From Macrotrachela quadricornifera (Eukaryota > Rotifera > Eurotatoria > Philodinida > Philodinidae): 64,000 nucleotides of DNA. The position numbers and the translations under genes were made by a program. How positions within the stretch are numbered: position 1 is the first letter of the stretch; every line of letters starts with the position of its first letter. The notes beneath the pieces were generated by a model, which was given only the letters and a program-made list of their open reading frames with translations, did not search any database and was not told the DNA's origin. This document shows, one piece after another, positions 59,501 to 64,000 of this stretch. The stretch is from contig JAJEKB010020494.1 in the NCBI GenBank assembly GCA_022393335.1, positions 610,906 through 674,905 on the forward strand, in the 5' to 3' direction.

Positions 59501-62500
59501 ACCATTTACTGAAAATATTTGGAAGAAAAAGAAAAAAGAAATTCAATATTTTAAATTAAATAATAATAATAATAAAGATTATTCAATAATTGAATTATTT
59601 GGAAATAAAACATATTTTATCTTAGATAAATCTTATAAGGAATGGTTTGAATATACTATTATTATCGAAATATCAATTCCTCATTATCCAATAATAAATG
59701 AAAAATTAACAATAATTTTATTAAATCCAAAATGTGAAATTTATCTAACACATGAAGGTAAAATTTGTATGAAATGTAATGAAATACAATATGAAAGTGA
59801 ATCAAAAATTATTCTTAATGAATATTTTCATTTATTTATTATTGTACAAGATGATTATTGTCAAATATATATTAATAATAAATTAGAACTTAATATTCAT
59901 ATTAATGAAAATTATTTTCATATAAAATCAAATCGAATTGATTTATTTCGAGAAATTGATTTAACAAAAAATACTACCAATGAAGATATACTTCGATTAT
60001 CATTTAAATCAATTATCTATTTAAATAAATCAATAATAATTGAACAATTACAATCATCAATATCAATTGCACCACCTATTTCAATTTTTATACCAAGTTT
60101 AATAGCTATGGGATATAAAAAACATTGGATTGAATCTACTGTTAAACAATATAAAACAACAATTATTACAAAAATTCATTCGATTTTACGTGAACAAAAA
60201 GAAGAATTTATAAAAAATGATCTTGAAAATGAACGTAAACGATATTTAACAATATTTTCACAAATAAATCCATTAATAGATTTACAATTATTAAAAAATT
60301 TAATTAATTCTTTGACATTTGATACAAATGAACAAATAAAAGATATTGCTCAACATATATTTAAATATTCAATTCATTTTCCATCATTAAATCAATCGAT
60401 TGATGATAAATTTCAATTTAAAATAAATACAGATAATCAATGGTTTTCTCAATTTGTTAATAATTTAGATATAGATCATACTATTCTTGAATGGTTGCAA
60501 GATAAAACATTAAATATACAAAATGAAGATCATATTTATCAATTATTTAATTTAAATCAAATTGAACAAGATAAAAATCTTTCAAAATCAATTCAATATT
60601 CTCATCATAATATTTCATTAAAACAATTTTTACATTCACGTTTAGCTTGTGAAAATGGTTTAATAATTATTTATGCACGTCATATAATTGTTAATATATT
60701 TAAATATTGGTCTCTTGATCAATCAATATTATTTCCAATTGAAATATTTGGTGATTATACATTTTTTATAACATTAATTAAATTATTTTATAATACAAAT
60801 ATAGACAATAAAGAAATCTATTTAGTAATTAATTCAATTCTTAAATATGAAATAAAACAATTACTTAAACAAATTGATACAATTGATATAAATATATTAG
60901 AAAGTAAAGCACCATTATTTTATTATTTACAAAAAGATATTATTATTCAATCATATCAATATTTAATTAAACCATCTTTATTTATTCAAAATTTTCATAA
61001 TGAAATAATTCTCGATGAACAACAATTAAATTTAAATTTTACTTTTAAAATTCTTCATCTTTTTATAGAATTAATTAATGATAAATCAATAATAACAAAA
61101 GAACAAATTGATTTAATTATTCCAATATTATTTCCTATATCATTAATTAATTTAATTTTTCAGTTATTTTTATTAATTCCAATACATCAATCAAAAATAT
61201 TTATTATTCATTTATTTACTAAGTAAGTTAATATATAACGGATAAACCAGAAAGTATAGAACACTTTTATTTTCTTTTTCTAAAGAGCAAATAACGTAAT
61301 TCCAAGAATCCATTCTAATTACATTCGATAGAGAATTTTTCGCTCTAAAAAACTGTCAAATTGATTTTTCTAATGGATGCAAAATTGACACGACTAATAG
61401 TTATTTAATTGTACAAAGATATCTAATAACTTATACAAATCCGTGTTTAGCAAGTTCAATGTTAAATGTAAAGTATTTACTGTTAATAGATAGGAAATTC
61501 GATATTCGTTGTTTTAATAGTCTACTCAAGATTTCTGATAATGTTATTTAGGAGAATTCTTTTCGGTATTTTTGCATTTTTACTTCAAAATTATTGTCAT
61601 AAATATCTTCCCATGTGTTCAACTGCGATAAAAAAAATTGTATTTATAAGAGATTACAATCATTCAATCTGAGCATTTTCTAAATAAATAATCCGCTATC
61701 TAATAATTAGATACTTGTATTGATTATTTAATACAGCTTGGCACTGACTTTTATTCTTTAGAAAAATAAATGAAGTATCTTTCTCACTGTAAAAAGTTAA
61801 AATGAGCTAGAGTACTGGTGACACCTCCTTTTATACCCCCATGCATCACAGTTGTCAAAAACGTGGTAGCATGGATTTTCAGAAACTGCAATAGATCTTC
61901 AGTTTTTTTACGATTTTGTATCCATAAGAAAAATTAATTCAACAATTTTGTAGGATCATCCATTAGATTTTTCACTAAAGATATGTTCATATTCTATTTA
62001 ATAGTTTAATTAAAGCAAGTGAAAATTTCAAATTAGATAATCGTATGGAAGAATTTTTTTTTCAATTATTAATTGAATTATCATCAGATGGAATATCATT
62101 AAATACTCAAGTGAAAAACAAATTTCAAATTGCTTTAATAAATTTAATATTAATATTATTAATAACAAAACAGAAAAAACAAGATATGAGTGAAGATGAT
62201 GTACGAGAAATTATAGAAAAATTTCCAAAAGATATTCAAAATCTTTTAACAATAATTGATACTATAACGGCTTTAACTGATAAAACAAAACAAACATCAT
62301 TACCTAAAGAATTTTTTGAAGCAACAAATGATATTTCAGGTTATATTATTGATTTAAATCAAGATGATTTTGAAAAATCAAATCAAGTTTTTAATGATAT
62401 ATCCGATCAAGAATTAATCAAATTTATGAATAATGATCAAAATTTACTTAATAATTCATTTAATACATTTATTGAAAATCTTCCAACTGAATCTGAACCA

Positions 62501-64000
62501 AATCCAACATTTTACAAAACCTATTTATCATTATCAAATATTCCAGCTGATTGTATTGAAATACGTGCAAAATTTATTTATTTATTTAATAAATTTATTG
62601 CAAATAATCTTTCACTAATTGATCTTAGTGTACCATATGGACAAAATATTCTAACAGATCATATTCAATCAATAAAACATTATTTATTATCATCAATAAA
62701 ACATGATTTACTAAATACATCATTTGAAAAAACTGCAACTAGTCATAGTGATGATTGGCTTATGATTATTTTTGATACAGTTAAAGCAAGTACTGATACT
62801 GAAAAAAGTGAATATACAATGTTTTATCAAGCCTATCAACAATTACATGATAATGCTCATATTGTATTTCGACGACCAAATGATCAACTTTGGCATGCAC
62901 AATATCTTGATATGCATAGTACAGATGCTGGTGGTCCTTATCGAGATTCAATAACTCGAATTTGTTCAGATATATGTTCTACACGTTTACCATTATTTAT
63001 TTTATGTCCAAATGGACGTACAAATAGTGGTTTAAATCGTGATTGTTGGATTCCAAATAGTTTTCCACCAAATAAATCAATATCAAATAAAATTAAAAAA
63101 CAATATAGATTTATTGGACAATTAATGGGTATAGCTATACGAAAAAAACATTATTTAGATTTAAAATTTCCTATTTTATTTTGGAAAAAATTATTAAATG
63201 AAAAAATTACTATTGAAGATATTGAAGCAATTGATATACAAAGTTTTAAAATTATTGATGAAATGGAAAAAAATATTGAACAAATAAAATTAATTAATAA
63301 TGATAATGATATTGATTCTTTCTTTACTAGTATTATGAATGAATTACGATTTGACGTTGTTAGTTCATCAGGAAAAATATATGAACTTATTCCTGGTGGT
63401 ACAGATATTCCAATAACAATTAATAATTTTAAATCTTATTGTTCTTATTATCGACAATATCGTCTTAATGAATTTAATCAACAAATTGATTTTATTCAAC
63501 AAGGTTTATATAGTATTGTTCCATGTTATTATCTTAATTTATATACTCCTTATGAACTTGAAGAAGCAATATGTGGAAAAGGTGAAATTGATATTGAAAT
63601 TTTAAAACGAAATACTTCTTATGGAAATAATTATGATCAAGATTCATCAATAATTCAACGATTTTGGACTGTTCTTAGTGAAATGTTTAATGAAGATCAA
63701 AAAAAATTATTTTTAATATTTGTTTGGGGTAGAAGTACATTACCAACTCGAGATATTGATTTTAATTCAAAATTCACTATAAATAGTTACGATATATTTG
63801 AAGGTGATGTTGATAAAATGCTTCCACGTAAGTAGAAATATATTCTAATATTTAGATTATTAAATTTAATTAATATATTTTTAGGATCACATACATGTAC
63901 GTTTTCTATGGATTTACCAGCTTATTCAACAAACGAAATAATGTATGAACGTTTAAATTATGCTATTACTTGTTGTTCAAGTATTGATGGTGATGGTATG
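53598..64000 (+). CDS. Giant HECT-type E3 ubiquitin ligase with SPRY and UBA-like regions (3' end cut by window)
   Basis: Exons 53598-54495, 54550-61222, 62005-63827 and 63885-64000+ join in frame to 3170 codons within the window. The N-terminal half is long, helical and Asn/Ile/Lys-rich. A B30.2/SPRY domain lies around 1540-1690 (GKWYYCIRLLNIGSIRMGWA, YDGLLVYEGGYYEQF, KIKYWLNGKLLGTAF), followed by two concanavalin/LamG-like segments (about 1840-1940 and 2000-2130). A UBA-like helix set (SLIAMGYKKHWIESTVKQY) is near 2145. The HECT domain begins near 2800 (WHAQYLDMHSTDAGGPYRDS, LCPNGRTNSGLNRD, GQLMGIAIRKKHYLDLKFP, VWGRSTLP). The catalytic Cys is in SHTCTF, codon 63896-63898. Domain makeup is nearest to HERC1/HECTD4-like ligases; orthology is not decided. 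About 30 or more C-terminal residues lie outside the window. Confidence 0.9.
54496..54549 (+). other. 54-nt intron 1 of the HECT gene
   Basis: GTAAAATTATC...ATTTTTAG; joins ACA-G to AA-TTT to read GEFISLNYL-type sequence in frame. The alternative AG 13 nt upstream gives the wrong frame. Confidence 0.88.
61223..62004 (+). other. 782-nt intron 2 of the HECT gene, unusually long
   Basis: Donor GTAAGT follows ...HLFT; acceptor TTTAATAG precedes TTTAATTAAAGC, giving N-L-I-K-A-S-E-N-F in frame. It is more than ten times longer than the other introns of this gene. The interior has higher-complexity sequence (for example GGTGACACCTCC at 61818) unlike the flanking exons; no clear transposon ends were found. 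Confidence 0.8.
63828..63884 (+). other. 57-nt intron 3 of the HECT gene
   Basis: GTAAGTAG...TTTTTAG; joins CCA-C to GA-TCA so that the catalytic segment RSHTCTFSMDLPAY is read in frame. Confidence 0.92.

Noticed and set aside
1..64000. tRNA or rRNA genes
   Set aside because: I looked for conserved tRNA B-box-like and rRNA sequence by eye and found nothing I could support.

Overview
The window looks like nuclear DNA of a bdelloid rotifer. It is strongly AT-rich, its genes are split by short GT-AG introns (about 49-57 nt in the best cases), and genes are well separated. It holds a rhodopsin-like GPCR of the divergent DRW type, a fragment of an F-box/LRR-like family I associate with bdelloids, Hedgehog-type Hint proteins, and several metabolic genes of plant-like or non-metazoan appearance. 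The species assignment is inference; no rRNA or mitochondrial marker is present.

Layout. 1-944: apparent 5' end of a minus-strand gene running off the left edge. 2911-4140 (-): sulfotransferase. 5432-9672: one 4.2 kb mobile element with terminal inverted repeats (TIRs) of about 460 bp built from ~160 bp sub-repeats. It carries a broken MULE-like (Phantom/NOF-like) transposase and a decayed envelope-like frame. 10795-11832 (-): SABATH carboxyl-methyltransferase with two in-frame TAA codons. 12588-13920: two adjacent long palindromes. 14917-15879 (-): GPCR. 18161-20380 (+): plant-type GH35 beta-galactosidase. 22204-23869 (+): M28 peptidase with a PA domain, two exons. 26307-27125 (-): RBR ubiquitin ligase. 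28179-28891 (-): four-exon gene of unknown function. 30384-31350: nearly perfect palindromic TIR element. 32379-33485 (+): eight-exon neuronal-calcium-sensor-like gene. 37067-37636 (+): SRPBCC protein with visibly richer GC use. 38145-41482: nested mobile elements (a palindromic element, a tandem-repeat insertion with an apparent 8-bp target duplication, and a degenerate mariner). 44369-49355: three Hint genes. 53598-64000 (+): giant HECT E3 ligase cut by the right edge.

The most interesting part is the Hint cluster. Three secreted proteins share an almost identical Hedgehog-type self-processing domain. Each carries a different short N-terminal domain whose cysteine spacing is invariant (C-x-C-x9-C-x4-C-x8-C, the last being the catalytic Hint cysteine). 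In two copies the upstream DNA is conserved as well, so the diverged segment is sandwiched between conserved flanks. This suggests a small diversifying family of secreted, Hint-processed peptides kept uniform in its processing module by gene conversion or recent duplication.

The other genes show no operon-like functional linkage, as expected for a eukaryotic genome. The methyltransferase, beta-galactosidase and SRPBCC genes fit the high level of horizontal gene acquisition known in bdelloids, but each donor needs a phylogeny.
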